NCBI RefSeq assembly: GCF_964204645.1
Contig: NC_134034.1
Location: forward strand, 2,760,072 to 2,824,071
Origin: Tubulanus polymorphus
Taxonomy: Eukaryota > Nemertea > Palaeonemertea > Tubulaniformes > Tubulanidae
Direction: 5' to 3'
DNA length: 64,000 nt
Shown here: one piece after another, positions 10,184 to 21,169 of the stretch
Position numbering within the stretch: position 1 is the stretch's first letter
Layout of the letters: every line of letters starts with the position of its first letter
Notes under the pieces: generated by a model
Databases searched by the model: none
Told to the model about the DNA's origin: nothing
The model's input: the letters and a program-made list of their open reading frames with translations, nothing else
Position numbers and translations under genes: made by a program

Positions 10184-13059
10184 ATGACAGTTACAGCGAT
10201 GACGATGGAACCACTGAACTACCGTCGAGCAATAATGATATTCACTCTGCTGATGTCGGTTCGTTTCATTCAGTGCAATGGTAGGTTTCGTTGCTGGCTG
10301 TATGTTGGGCCGTGTTTATATAAAATGTTCATGTAAATTGGCTCATAGGATGAAAACCAACTATTTACAAATTAAAAGAATTCTAAAATCGAGAATTTAT
10401 TTATTGATACAATCTAAAATATAAGAACACGACGTTTCGATCTCACACTGGAGATCATCGTCAGGGTGAGATCGAAACGTTGTGTTCTTATATTTTAGAT
10501 TGTTTCAATAAATAAATTATCGATTTTAGAATTCTTTTAGTTTGTAAATAGTGGGTTTTTATCTTATCATCTGTTCACCACGTTTGAGTGTGGTTATCGT
10601 ACTAAATTGGCTGATGTTTCGTTGAATATGTAGCGTGTATAGAATATTCAATCGTTAAATTGACGGGAAACTGACGCAAATGAAACAAAACCTAGAGTAG
10701 TCTGACGTTTTTATTTTCGTCGCATTTCGAATTCCGGGGTGTACCGGTAGGCAGGTTTAGGATTTCAAAAGTTTTAGGCGTGAAAATATAAAACTGCGGG
10801 AGCCTTAGCCACCCCAGTATTTTTTTTTCGATTATGTCTTTTTTCATTGTCATATCGACTTCAACATTTTTCAGCACGTCCTACTTATGCATTGACCTGC
10901 ATTGATTAGCTGCAGCCCCTCAAATGCATGGCTTATGTCACTTTTACCTTAATTATCATTTATAAACACGATCTGTTTTTGACGCCGTAAAAACCGTTAG
11001 AATATGTTTATGTACATTGATAACTACTACCGGCACTGCGCTGGTGTGCACTACGTCATCAATATTGACGGTGATAATAGCAATTGCAATTATTTGACTT
11101 TCTGTCCAACCAATTAAAATGCGATTTAGATAATGAAATGTTTGAGTGGTTGTGCACTACGGCATCAATAAAGGGGCTTCACAAGGTAACCAGTGAGTTC
11201 AAATTCTATTCAATTGTCGATGTATTCAAATTCAAATTCAATCCATTTTTCAGCCTACGAATTTTCGACATTGCGTTTAGGACCTCTATGGAAAGGAAGT
11301 GACAATATGGGTTGTTACACGACGGTGTTTTATGAAGTGAAATTCCCGTCAAATGCTTTTATTACTGCAATCGTTTTCTACAGACTACTCGGTAATTTGC
11401 GACCCGATGAATTGGCCGTGTTCAGAAAATCTCCCGCTGGGCAGAACAGCTACACCTTGATTCATAGATTACTGATGCCTACCGGACCTACGGGGATTGT
11501 ACAAAGAAGATTCAATCAATCGCAATGGATGGCCGTTCGGAAGAATGACGTGTTTGGGTTTCAGTGCACCAATGGAAGGGATGAAGGGGCAATGAATATG
11601 TACAATAAATCGTCTCAATTCGTGCCACCTTATAGAAAATATGTTCAAATATACGCGAAGTCGTTCAATGTAGGAGAAACTGGTGATTTTAACATTATTT
11701 TTACCGGGATATTCGTTACAATGCCGTTCGAAATATTGTATATTCCTGTTAAGCACAGCTTCACGCGCAGCGATAACAGTCCCGCCACAAACCAGCAAGG
11801 TATGATTTTTGTTTTAGATTTTCCTGGCGATTTCTGTCTAGCGTATGAATTAACGTAATTCGATCCATTGCGACGTGAATTCATAACAGTATCAATTATG
11901 ATTGCCTAATCATAGATAACCTTTGGGTACGTTGTGAATAAGTACGTGTTTTCCATCTCTTAATGTTGCATCCAAATTCTTCTTTTTGCAGCGTTAGTTA
12001 AATCAACACTCTCCGATTCCAACTTCACGAGTTCTGGGTCCAGTTGCATAGTCGCGAGGCTTTTATTTAATACTAGTCTAAGACCAACTTATTTCTATAG
12101 CCAAACAACTTAGGACCAGTCTTAAGATATTTAGGACCACTTCTGGACTTAAGTCACGACTGTGCAACTGGGCGCTGAGCTTTGATACAACAAAAGCAAT
12201 AGAGACGAATAACCTTTTGGTTCTTATACGCGATAAGTGCATCAACTCTACAAGTATTCATCTCAATGATTGACCTAACCTACAGCACTAGTTGTAACAT
12301 AATAATATGAATATAGGGGGCCCAAACAGAACCTTGAGAGACCCCACTCACTATGAGTTCCAGTTTGGATACGCCCTCTCCCATCTTCATATACTGCATC
12401 CTTTCCATGAAATTGAGCTAATCCATTCGTTGAAAGGAACACCCCAGAGTCAGGCGAGTCTCTTACGAATATTATGAAAATAGTAGGGGCCCACAACTGA
12501 ACCCTGAAGGACACGAAATAACGGATACAAGATTGGATACTTTGCACACTGCCTCCCTTCCAGATAGAAAATAGCTTTTTTTCATTCGCCATTTTCGATA
12601 GGAAAACCTAAACCCCTTTTTTAAGATAGGGGTATTAAAGGGAGAACATTGTCAAACGTTTTTTTAAAGTCTGAGTATAAAACATGTACGGTTGGCCCAC
12701 TAACTAATTTCATTTCGTGGTTCATTCAAAATCATAATTTCGTAATACAGTCGTCTAGGTTTTATTTTATTTACCATCAGCGTTTCGGAAAATCGCATTT
12801 TCGTTTTTTATTTCCAGTCACGTACAAGGAGTATGCAAATATGGACGTGTTCGAATCGAACCAACAAATCGAGGAAATCAAGAACATGTCTAGCAGTGTT
12901 TATTGCGTCTTTCGATGCGCGATGCTCGGAACACAGTCTTGTTCAACGGTTGTATTCTCATTTGAGACTCGAACCTGTAGTCTGTACAACACATTGCCAT
13001 TACAAACGTTCAAAAGCTTCGATAAGATTCTATTTACAGTTCTCGTTGCCGATAATTGA
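10184..13059 (+). CDS. Secreted protein: novel beta-rich domain plus PAN/apple-like domain (3 exons)
   Basis: Three exons, 10184-10280, 11254-11799 and 12818-13059, join in frame across GT-AG introns to 294 aa. Exon 1 gives a signal-peptide-like start (a hydrophobic IMIFTLLMSV stretch, then RFIQCN). Exon 2 (residues about 33-214) encodes a single domain with CYTTVFYEVKFP, FITAIVFYRLLGN, ELAVFRK, YTLIHRL and VRKNDVFGFQC; the pattern of an aromatic strand, a xVFR strand and a late (K/G)(N/D)DxxGF turn resembles beta-sandwich domains of invertebrate extracellular proteins. Exon 3 (residues about 215-294) carries SSVYCVFRCAMLGTQSC and TCSLYN, the spacing of a short PAN/apple-like domain used in protein or sugar binding. 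The protein is presumed extracellular, possibly adhesive or immune. Introns contain a foldback element, a MITE and a possible retroelement remnant. The splice phases (1 and 1) are consistent with domain shuffling. Function is not known. Confidence 0.8.
10347..10567. repeat. Large palindrome (foldback), possibly two Penelope-like ends
   Basis: Arms of about 90 bases are near-perfect inverses: the left begins AAAAACCAACTATTTACAA-like and the right ends TTTGTAAATAGTGGGTTTTT. Each arm carries the block ATATTTTAGATTGT and GAGATCGAAACG. It lies in intron 1 of the secreted-protein gene. Single-arm copies lie at 13443-13602 and, degraded, at 56232-56312. Confidence 0.85.
12034..12176. mobile_element. 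Foldback MITE, family 3 (CAGTTGCATAGTC ends)
   Basis: The ends CTGGGTCCAGTTGCATAGTCG and CGACTGTGCAACTGGGCGC are inverted repeats, and the interior is rich in GTCTAAGACC / GGACCAGTCTTAAG. Related copies are at 43357-43501, 53042-53166 and, degenerate, 32961-33083. It lies in intron 2 of the secreted-protein gene. Confidence 0.8.
12290..12550 (-). pseudogene. Possible reverse-transcriptase fossil
   Basis: On the minus strand two short stretches resemble the RT motif G-V-x-Q-G-S-V-x-x-P: one reads VSQGSVWAPY and the other LQGSVVGPYYF. They lie about 170 bases apart in a frame-broken context. The double occurrence suggests a tandemly duplicated fragment. This is weak evidence, and I could not extend it to other RT motifs. 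Confidence 0.3.
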
Positions 13060-14728
13060 AGGAGATACTACTGAAATTCGACGGACGAAAACGATATATA
13101 CGCAACGTGGGATGATGAATGATAAAATTTCTAGATTAGGCCCGAGGCTAATTTACAAGGATGATTCAACTCAAAGCAAATTAATTTTCATCATCCATAT
13201 CTTGTTTAAAGCACGTACTCGTTCCATCCGCAACAAGCAGCGGTTCATATGAATCGCAACACGTTAACAAGGACGCCTTTCAAAATTACATACACAAACC
13301 ACTGCAATAACTAACACATTTTAGAATGTTCCCAATAGTTATTTTGTCACAAGTTCATTGAACGACCGCGAGAAATTTAGAATCTAAATGAACGAGTTTT
13401 GGTAAGTTTCCATATTATAAGATATGCAAATATTTTGACCATGGTACGATAACCACACTCAAACGTCGAGAACAGATGATATGACGACGATCTCTAGTGC
13501 GAGATCGAAACGTCGTGTTCTCATATTTTAGATTGTTTCAATTAATAAATTCTCGATTTTAGATTTCTTTTAATTTGTAAATAATGGGTTTTTATCTTAT
13601 CAGTTTGACCGTGGCTTTGCGTCTGTGACAAACCGCTAGTCGGATAACCCGACGCAGTTTGAGCAAGCACAGCGGATGTACATCGCCGTACAAAACGTCC
13701 AATGATGATTGGCCTACTGGTAAAATTGAATTCGAATAATGCAGTATGTTAAATGAACCAATAGTTTGGAGCCTACTTGGTAGTGTGGTATAGGTAGATT
13801 CGGTTTTGCATTAGTGATATGTGTTATATTCAAGTTTTGTTCATATTGAAGAACAATTCAAAACATTGCACAACTGTTTAATAATGCATATTTTGTTGGC
13901 GCCACATTCGGGTCCGCAGAATCATAAGTATTTACTCTTGATGTTATCTCTAATATGCAAATTTATCTCTTGTAATTTGTTATATTTGTTTATCTCAATA
14001 TCTTTCATGATGTCGATGAATTCTATAATAAATCTATTATGTAAATTTGTCCTATAGTTTTTATCGGAATCGCCGAATAATGCTGATTTACCGCGTCTAT
14101 CCAAAGCATACGCGAATGCGTATCAATACTGCTCGAACTGAAACCGATCCGGCCGCGTCGCTGCCAGACCAGTTTTCGGAACCGGTTATGTAGTTGAAAG
14201 TTTCGAAATAACCCGCTCCATATCCCGAAGGTACGAAGGTTAAGCGCCTTTCCCGTACTGCCTAATGATAAGTCTATGCACTCTCAAAGGGAACCCGATA
14301 GGCGTGTACGTATGTGATGTCCTCAGCGCCATATTTGCATCATCCATTATTGTGTATATTATTTAAGTGCATAACCAATAGCACTGCTGTTGTGTATATT
14401 TGAGCTCGTAGGAATAGCACAATCGGCCATCAGTCGGGTTAGCGGCCGTGAAGGCACCTGGGCCAACTTCGGATATCGGAGTTAGTCGACTATAGTCGAA
14501 ATGAGCCGACCGTCAGTTAGTCTGAACTTTAGTCCGGAAATAGTTCGGAATTGAAATATAAGTGGATTCGGTAATCATTAGTTTCGACCACTAGTCGACC
14601 ATACGAAAACCGAATTCGGCCCGGGCTGTGAGGTTAGATTCCCAATATAGCTCCGATGTTGCCAGTTCGAATCTAGACATTAAGCTTCAAGCGCGTTTAT
14701 TTCGTGATTAGAATTCGATCTACCCGAT
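13060..14728. other. Intergenic between secreted-protein gene and GPCR 3
   Basis: Apart from the repeat at 13443-13602, I see no gene. The end of the stretch should contain the 3' UTR of the minus-strand GPCR 3. Confidence 0.6.
13443..13602 (+). repeat. Single-arm copy of the palindromic element
   Basis: It shares GGTACGATAACCACACTCAA (here at the left end; its inverse lies just right of the 10347-10567 palindrome), then GAGATCGAAACGTCGTG, ATATTTTAGATTGTTTCAAT and GTTTTTATCTTATCA. The order suggests a full element in one orientation, of which the palindrome is an inverted dimer. Confidence 0.75.
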
Positions 14729-15985
14729 TTAATGCATTTTATGTTTCATTTTTTCTGTGTCGTATTTATTCGCTTGAAACCGGTTAAAACGGGTAAATAA
14801 ATGAATAAATCGTTTTCGGAAAGCTGGGATGGTGCCGACGTATATGAAAAAGTTGGTGCAGAAAACCGATTGCCGAAATATATATAACCACTTTTCTAGA
14901 TAATACACTTTCCGGAGCTCCCAGTCCGTCGCCCTGTACGCGGGCCATTTACCAATAGCTTGGAAAATAGTGCTTAAAAATGTATTGAAATAAAACAATA
15001 AATTACATATAACACTCGGTAAAACGAGCGCAATGAACATAATAACGACAATGAGAAGAGTTTTACTGGCTGAAGATTGATGACGATCTGTACTCCTCGT
15101 CGCTCTCACGCCAGATCTCTTATTACGCGATACAGCAGTTATTACTGATAATACCACAACTAGAAAACATGGCAAAATCTCTTTGACCAAAGGATCCAGA
15201 AAATGAAACGCACGATTTATAAATGGAATCGAAGATTGAAAAGGAACATAACCACATATCCACCTAAGGATGGTTTCGTTTTGTCCGTATCTCTCGATTT
15301 CCCGAAGACGAATATCCCTGTAAGAAACGATGTTATAAACTCCTAAAACATAACCCCACACGACAACAGCGGCCACCGCAATTCTACGTCTTTCAACGGT
15401 GAAATGCTTCATGTGAAAGAAAGGCAAACGAATCGAAACAAGTCTTTCGACGGCGATGACTAAAACTGTGTAGGTCGATACGGTAAGGGCCGGGCGGTAG
15501 AACAAGTATCCGTAGAAACACCACGGAACCAACCTTTCGGGTAGATACTCAAAATAGTAATATAGATTGTAAATGTACGGACATCGTTTCCGGACGTCAA
15601 CCAAAGACATGTAAAATACGTCACAATTACTCAATCCGATGTCGTAGAGGAAATTGACCATCAACTGGGAATAATCAGCAATCAGGTGATGTATGATCAC
15701 GGTTTGATCAGTGATCGCGATAGTCATCAGATAGGGGAACGTGTAACGAACCGACTGACTTCTCCGACATTTTATCAGCAAAACCACGGTCAGAATATTG
15801 AAGAAATTCCCCAGTGGAAGTAACAGCAAGATTCTCATGTAATTGTTTCCATTGTTAGTGTACAGGAGGAACCTGAAGAACGCACTTCCGAGCGAATGCT
15901 GACGACGAGTTGTGGTTCTGTAATTGACGGTTGTGGTGAAATTGTTCGCAGATTCCAGTGAGGAAACTGCACTAAACTGATTCAT
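14729..15985 (-). CDS. Orphan class A GPCR, paralogue 3 (inverted)
   Basis: Intronless, 418 aa, clearly homologous over its whole length to the receptors at 231-1484 and 2876-4129 but more diverged. It keeps GNFFNIL in TM1, ITDQ in TM2, IAVERL at the DRY position, VVVWGY in TM4, ILPCF in TM5, STDRHQSSASKTLLIVV at the start of TM6, LVLPS in TM6 and NFFIYVGTIP in TM7. The cysteine-rich TM2-TM3 loop with VRKRCPYIY is also kept, so the long loop is a family feature. The C-terminus is slightly longer and lacks the HQV end. It is on the opposite strand to its relatives, so duplication was followed or accompanied by inversion. The block RTDRHQSSASKT at the inner end of TM6 is nearly invariant and probably contacts the G protein. 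Confidence 0.93.
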   Translation of the reverse strand: MNQFSAVSSLESANNFTTTVNYRTTTRRQHSLGSAFFRFLLYTNNGNNYMRILLLLPLGNFFNILTVVLLIKCRRSQSVRYTFPYLMTIAITDQTVIIHHLIADYSQLMVNFLYDIGLSNCDVFYMSLVDVRKRCPYIYNLYYYFEYLPERLVPWCFYGYLFYRPALTVSTYTVLVIAVERLVSIRLPFFHMKHFTVERRRIAVAAVVVWGYVLGVYNIVSYRDIRLREIERYGQNETILRWICGYVPFQSSIPFINRAFHFLDPLVKEILPCFLVVVLSVITAVSRNKRSGVRATRSTDRHQSSASKTLLIVVIMFIALVLPSVICNLLFYFNTFLSTIFQAIGKWPAYRATDWELRKVYYLEKWLYIFRQSVFCTNFFIYVGTIPAFRKRFIHLFTRFNRFQANKYDTEKMKHKMH

Positions 15986-15989
15986 GTTA

Positions 15990-16030
15990 TTATCAGAGCG
16001 CAGGCGTCACTGAGTGTGTCGTCAGACGGT
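15990..16030 (-). promoter_or_regulatory. Diverged CRE-containing upstream block of GPCR 3
   Basis: On the minus strand the order CCGTCTGACG...ACTCAGTGACGcCTGCGCT...ATAACATGAATCAG is retained from GPCRs 1 and 2. The full TGACGTCA has become TGACGACA and the half-site TGACGT has become TGACGC. The block is thus recognisable while the CREB consensus is lost. Confidence 0.5.
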
Positions 16031-17188
16031 TACTGCAGCCGAAGTCTATCAATAAATCTATTCACATCACTGTGATAGAATTGGCGAACATTTGACGCGT
16101 TCAATGAAATATGAACTACCACGATCTATACTTTAAAGTAATTTATCAATATACCACGTTTTCGTTTATCAATCCACGATTCAACCGTTAATAGAGGATA
16201 AATCTTCTCAATTTCATTAACACGAATATAAGTTTTAACAAAATGTTAAATTCAGAAGGTGATACTTTTCAAAGTTTATCGGTTGTCGTCGTGTTGTCGA
16301 GTATCATTTTCCCGTTAACGATTCAAATGCGTTTCAACCGAAGAGTCGGCTCGACGTCTGCAGAACGCAGTCTGTAGAATAAGCAGTTGATTCAGGGTTT
16401 CATTCAAAATTCACCCCAAGGAGCCAAGACTATCAAAATATCCAAACTGATTCGATGCAGAATTGATAATTGATCTTCGAGAAATGCGATAACCTTTCTA
16501 TCGACACCTCTAACAGTAAGGGCTGGCCCCGTTCCCACATACTGCCGTGTGATCTCTGAACTAATATCTGGACGTAACGGTGCAGACTCTCCCCATAAAA
16601 TCATCACATTCGGGCAGAAAAAATGTGAAACATTTGTTCAAACCAAATTCTGCGAAGGATCCCAATCATAAGCTCGAGAGTAATGATACATAATAAATAA
16701 TATCGCAGAATTAGATTGAACAAATTCGAAATCAATTTCAAGTTAATTTCACGAAAAGCAAAATACAACTGCATAGACAGAGACTAAGAAATAAAGGAAA
16801 TAAAAACAAACCTTACAAATTTACAATTCTATCAAGAACAGATGAAATATATACACGTACAAAAGAGACATGACAGATTCGAGCAAAGCCTTCAAGCCGC
16901 TGACGCGAGCAACTTTTGCAAACATTTTGATTTTGTTATTCAGTAGCGGATCTACGGACTACTCTTAAAGGTCCTGTGAGATATATAATGGCATTTATCA
17001 TCAGTGAAAATGCATATTAGGAGGTATATCAGAAATTAGGCTTGGCTTTAAAATATGTTAGATGCATTTTATGGTATAACGTGTTTATTCATAAATGGGC
17101 ATATCTAAACATTTGAGGGTCTTGTTCAAGGCCTTCAGTGCCTCCTATAGGAGCGCATCTGTGATTACACTATCTATTTTTTGTTCCT

Positions 17189-17220
17189 CTGATGATGAGG
17201 TTTAGTTTGAATCTCGAAAC
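17189..17220 (+). other. Hammerhead-ribozyme-like core
   Basis: CTGATGATGAGG is followed after 13 bases by CTCGAAAC; GAG and CTC can pair. CTGANGA and GAAA with a hairpin between them are the conserved core of hammerhead ribozymes found at ends of Penelope-like elements. One extra T sits between CTGATGA and the stem, and a complete stem I/III was not established. Confidence 0.3.
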
Positions 17221-17551
17221 TGTAAGGCAATAAACTGATTCTACAGAAGTAACTACTCTACACTGCGAGGTTTACATCAGTTCACTGCAGTCTTCGTTTA
17301 TGCGCCCGAGCAAAAACGAAAAGTTCGTTTTTGCGCGGTAGAAAAAACGAAGTTTTCGTTTCTGCTCTATAGGTTTCGTTTTGCGTTTTTCTATAATCGA
17401 GGTCGTGTAAAAATTAATGCATTTGGCCCCTATCAGCCACCATAAGTCAGTGAACGATCAATCATTTTAAATGGTAACTTATTGTGAATGTAACGAAAAA
17501 AGAGTTAATCATCTTTAGCGTAAACAAAAATAATGCCCTGTTTCTCCTAAT

Positions 17552-17690
17552 CGGGCGGCTCATTTTGAAAAATGCAATGAAATTTGTAATCTGTTCATTT
17601 CTACAACAGCCGGGGATTGATCATGATTTGATAAAGATAATGTATAGGGTAGATAGGCGGCCGGGTCAACTCTTTTAAGCTAAGCAGAAG
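17552..17690 (-). mobile_element. MITE, family 4 (CCCGGCCG interior), inverse copy
   Basis: It is related in inverse orientation to 33795-34018: shared blocks are GGCGGCCGGGTCAACT, TAGGGTAGATAGGCGG, ATCATGATTTG and AATTTGTAATCTGTTCATTTCT. The ends are decayed. Confidence 0.6.
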
Positions 17691-18715
17691 GGTTTCAATT
17701 TTTTTGGTCAATAGGAAAATGGGCTACCAGCAGTTCTACTGTGGCAATCGAGGATTCCACGTATGGCAGGCGAGGATCCGCCAGGTTCGCTAGTAGATAG
17801 TTGGTCGTAGATTTCTTCTACAGAAAGATCCCAAAGACTCATAACGCCCAATAAAATCAGAAAGATCCCAAAGACTCCCAATATAATCTGAAAGATCGCG
17901 CTCTGTGTCATATACCTCACTTTTACGGCATATAAGGACACAGTGTTACGATAAAGAATGAATTTTTCATTGCAACTAAAGTAACACCGATATTATATCG
18001 AAAATATTGGCAACGTTTTTAAATTTGTAGCCCATTGCTCGTAAATAACGGAGTTTTCCTTTCCTGGAAAACAACGAATTCCGTTTCACCGAAACAGATG
18101 ATCTATGCAAAAACTATTCGGTAAATGTAGTTACCGCTGTTATCGCTATAGAAAAAAGTGATGAATAGGATTTTCTATTTGCCTGGATGGTTCCGTTTGT
18201 AAAAATATTTTATTTTTCAACTGATGCTGGATAGAGTTAGCTGCTTTTTTGGCCACCTCATTGGCGGTTATACATTTCTTTTCTGTTGCGGCGCAAGGGG
18301 TGATTTCAGTTCGCGTTACCTTTCAAGAGCATACATAATAGCTGAGTGGACGTCTTGCGGACAACACCGAACAAACTGCGGGAGCATGAACTTTGCGACT
18401 GGACATTTTATTTGTATTCAATCAGCATTGTGTGACTGACTTGAATCAAAACCAGGCTCGCGCTTTCGTTTGAAACCTAGACACCGTAAAAGAAAGCGCG
18501 CATAAGCGGATCTTAGAATTCAAAGATCGTCGGTGCATTTACGGAATTATTTCAAAATCTAAATAGCAAGTTATAACTGATTTGACTTGAACTTTTGGTC
18601 GTCACCTTCTCTGGTTATTACAATTTCAAATGAGCCCCGACAAAAACGTCTTGACATGTCCGAACGGCCCATAGAAACCACGTATTGCGTTTGACCACCG
18701 ATTCAGGCTAGACCT

Positions 18716-18795
18716 CTTTTTAAAAATACTAGACAGACAGAACCAACCGCATTCGGTGAAATTCTCCCCGGAACGAAGAGACACACATTTCTCAA
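18716..18795 (+). promoter_or_regulatory. TATA-like box and noncoding first exon, knottin unit A
   Basis: TTTTTAAAAATACTAGACAG at about 18718-18737 is followed by the conserved stretch ending GAACGAAGAG...TCTCAA, with a GTAAG donor at 18796. The acceptor TTTTCAG ends at 19159, three bases before the ATG. The same order is present in units B, C and D, where the TATA box is better. The exon boundary is supported by conservation and splice sites; the transcription start is inferred. Confidence 0.55.
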
Positions 18796-19162
18796 GTAAG
18801 ATCTTGTCGAAGTTTTTTTTCCTTGACGTTTTCTTATCAATATAGTATCAAAATGTTTAGTGCTTTATATATTCAAGTGTCCTTATAAATCGCCTGATTT
18901 TATTTTACACTTATTTTTCAAAATCATTTTCGATTTGTTATCTATTCAATGTTCATTCGATTCATCTATAAGAATATTTGCAATGCGTACACGCTCGCGG
19001 GCGGCCCAATGTCCAACGCAGACGGTGCAGGGGTGCACCGAAACAAGAAACAGAAACATGTTTCCGAGCGTTTCCCTGCGGCGTCTGCCTTAACTAGAAA
19101 CGAGAAACAATCTAAAATATTGATTCCGTGTTTTGATTCTTTCGTTTAACTATTTTCAGAAC

Positions 19163-19750
19163 ATGAATGTACTCGTGGTAAGTTGCTGTTTGTCGGTATT
19201 GGCGCTATCCGTCCAGCACGCGTACGGCGGCCCCGCTGACGAGCCGACATGCACGAAACTGCTTGAACCGTGCAGGTCGCACGCTGACTGCTGTAGCGAG
19301 GCCGGCCAATCGGTCGTCTGCAAGCTGTATCGTGGACAACCTATATGCCAAAAATCCTGCAGACGAAATCTTGAACAATGCGATACGCGTGAGAATCAAT
19401 GTTGTCCAGTAACCGTAGCCCAGGGTTCTCGAAAATTGACGTGTTTAGAATACAAGAACAACAACTTTTGCGGGTTCGAGCGTGTTCACCACCCGGTTCA
19501 CCAGTGCAAGAAAACCGATGAACCGTGCAGATTGGACGCCGACTGTTGCTATGGAGAAAGAAATGGCGAAGAAAACCTGACCTGTCAGATCCATCTAGGA
19601 CAGTACCTCTGTCGTCAGAAGCCCAAACCCACCTGCGCTGCCCATTATCAACTGTGTAGCGATGAGTTACCGTGCTGTGAAGGAGGCACTTCAAAACCGC
19701 TTAAATGCACGAAGCTGCACAATATTTCTTATTGCTCGACGAATTACTAA
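19163..19750 (+). CDS. Secreted protein with four cystine-knot-like modules, unit A
   Basis: 195 aa in a single coding exon that starts three bases after a splice acceptor. The first 22 or so residues (MNVLVVSCCLSVLALSVQHA) are a signal peptide. Four modules follow, each with six cysteines in the order C-x6-C-x5/6-CC-x(9-13)-C-x8-C: CTKLLEPC...DCC, CRRNLEQC...QCC, CKKTDEPC...DCC and CAAHYQLC...PCC. That spacing is the inhibitor-cystine-knot/knottin signature; x-EPC-x4-DCC also recalls dickkopf/colipase-type folds. One NLT glycosylation site lies in module 3. The protein is presumed extracellular; defence, protease inhibition, signalling or a venom-like role are all possible and none is shown. 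It is the most diverged member of the four-unit cluster. An AATAAA lies at 20288-20293, giving a 3' UTR of about 550 bases. Confidence 0.88.
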   Translation: MNVLVVSCCLSVLALSVQHAYGGPADEPTCTKLLEPCRSHADCCSEAGQSVVCKLYRGQPICQKSCRRNLEQCDTRENQCCPVTVAQGSRKLTCLEYKNNNFCGFERVHHPVHQCKKTDEPCRLDADCCYGERNGEENLTCQIHLGQYLCRQKPKPTCAAHYQLCSDELPCCEGGTSKPLKCTKLHNISYCSTNY

Positions 19751-20136
19751 ACACGACGACCAGCGAACAGAGAACATCGGTAAATAATTCTAACTCGTAT
19801 GTCGTACGTAGATAGCTTTGGCGATATTTTCTGGTAATAATTGATTATAGCAATAAATGTTAGGCTCACAAATCGGCGCATTATCGCAGGATCCAACGCA
19901 ATGATATACTTTTAATTGATTTTCCAACTCGGACATTGGTATAATTTTCATTATCATATTTTTAAGATGAATATTTCCATCGAAACGTACGGTAGACAGA
20001 GTATCTACTAGCGAACCTGGCGGATCCTCGCTTGCCGTCTGGCTACATCTTAGATTGCCTTAGTTATAGTCAAAAGTATTACATCATCACAAAAACTGAA
20101 TTACTATCTTACTACCTTTGACAGCCTAGTACTATC

Positions 20137-20208
20137 TAGACTGGTCGCCTGACCAATACTGCATCATCTGCATTCGCAGTCAGAACGTAGAGACCGGCAA
20201 CCAGTCTA
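20137..20208. mobile_element. Foldback MITE, family 5 (TAGACTGGTNGCC ends)
   Basis: TAGACTGGTCGCCTGACC and GGCAACCAGTCTA are inverse ends around a short interior. The same ends occur at 23634-23701, 28968-29035 and 50065-50170. It lies in the 3' UTR region of unit A. Confidence 0.65.
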
Positions 20209-20927
20209 AGCACTATCTAGATCTATTCCTCGATTTTTTGTAAGCGTTTGCAGTGTAATTTGTTTGTCTAAAACGTGTGAAAAATGAAATAAAGAAGTTT
20301 GAATCTAACGTTCATTCATATTCGTCTTTGCTTTGAATTGACGTTCTCGATTTCGGATTCGTTGAGGTAGTATTCTTATTGCAATCATCGGATGGAACCA
20401 CGGCTTGTAGCCCCTCGCGGCCAGAATTTCAATCCACGAGAAGAGATGTTGACGATGTTAGCGACCAGAGAAAGCACGCGTTGCTTAAGCAATGTTCTGA
20501 CCCCCGCCCGTTTGGATATGAGGAAGAATCGTTCTACTAGGCTGAAAGCACTGAATAAACCTCGGGAGCGTGAACTTTGTAATTAGCACGGCTTATTTGT
20601 ATCGGTACTGTGTGACTGACTTGAATCAAAGACCCGACTATTCGCTTTATTGAAATTGATGCTTCGTTGGACCGAGACATTGTTTAAGGGAAGCGTGCAC
20701 AAGCAGAACTAGAAATTCAAAAGATCTCCACTGTGGTTATGCAAAATATCTAAATCGCATACTGTTAAATGATCTGAATAGGACTCGTGGCCATGACAGT
20801 GCAGTGAGCTTCGCTAGATACTATATCAAATAACTCCTCGTAAAAGACGTCTTGACATGTCTGAACGAGCCATATAAACGACGTATTGTGTTTGACCACT
20901 ATCTCGGGCTAGACAAAAGCTACCTCT

Positions 20928-21005
20928 ATTTAAAAATACTAGACAGACAGAACTAACCGCATTCGGTGAAATTCTCTCCGGAACGAAGAGACGCACAATT
21001 CTCAA
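20928..21005 (+). promoter_or_regulatory. TATA-like box and noncoding first exon, knottin unit B
   Basis: TATTTAAAAATA at 20928-20939 precedes a short conserved exon ending at 21005 before GTAAG. The intron (21006-22204) ends in TTTATAG three bases before the ATG of the coding exon. Confidence 0.6.
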
Positions 21006-21169
21006 GTAAGTTACCGAGTTGCGACTCGGTTTTTTCTTTTTGCATTTTTGATATTTTCATCTAATGTCTAATCATGTATTTAAGTGTCGTTATTCCGCCC
21101 GATGTCATTTTACACTTATTTTCGGAAATTCTTTTTTGATCCGAAATGGAGAAATAAATAAAGATTATT

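Larger units (their letters stand above)
15986..18715. other. Intergenic between GPCR 3 and the knottin cluster
   Basis: No gene is supported. It holds a hammerhead-like retroelement end (17189-17220), a MITE copy (17552-17690), a palindromic stretch with AAAACGAA/TTCGTTTT motifs near 17305-17385, and at 17730-17800 a single copy of the GGATTCCAC...GGATCC...CGCTAGT unit that forms an array in the kinase gene. Confidence 0.6.
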
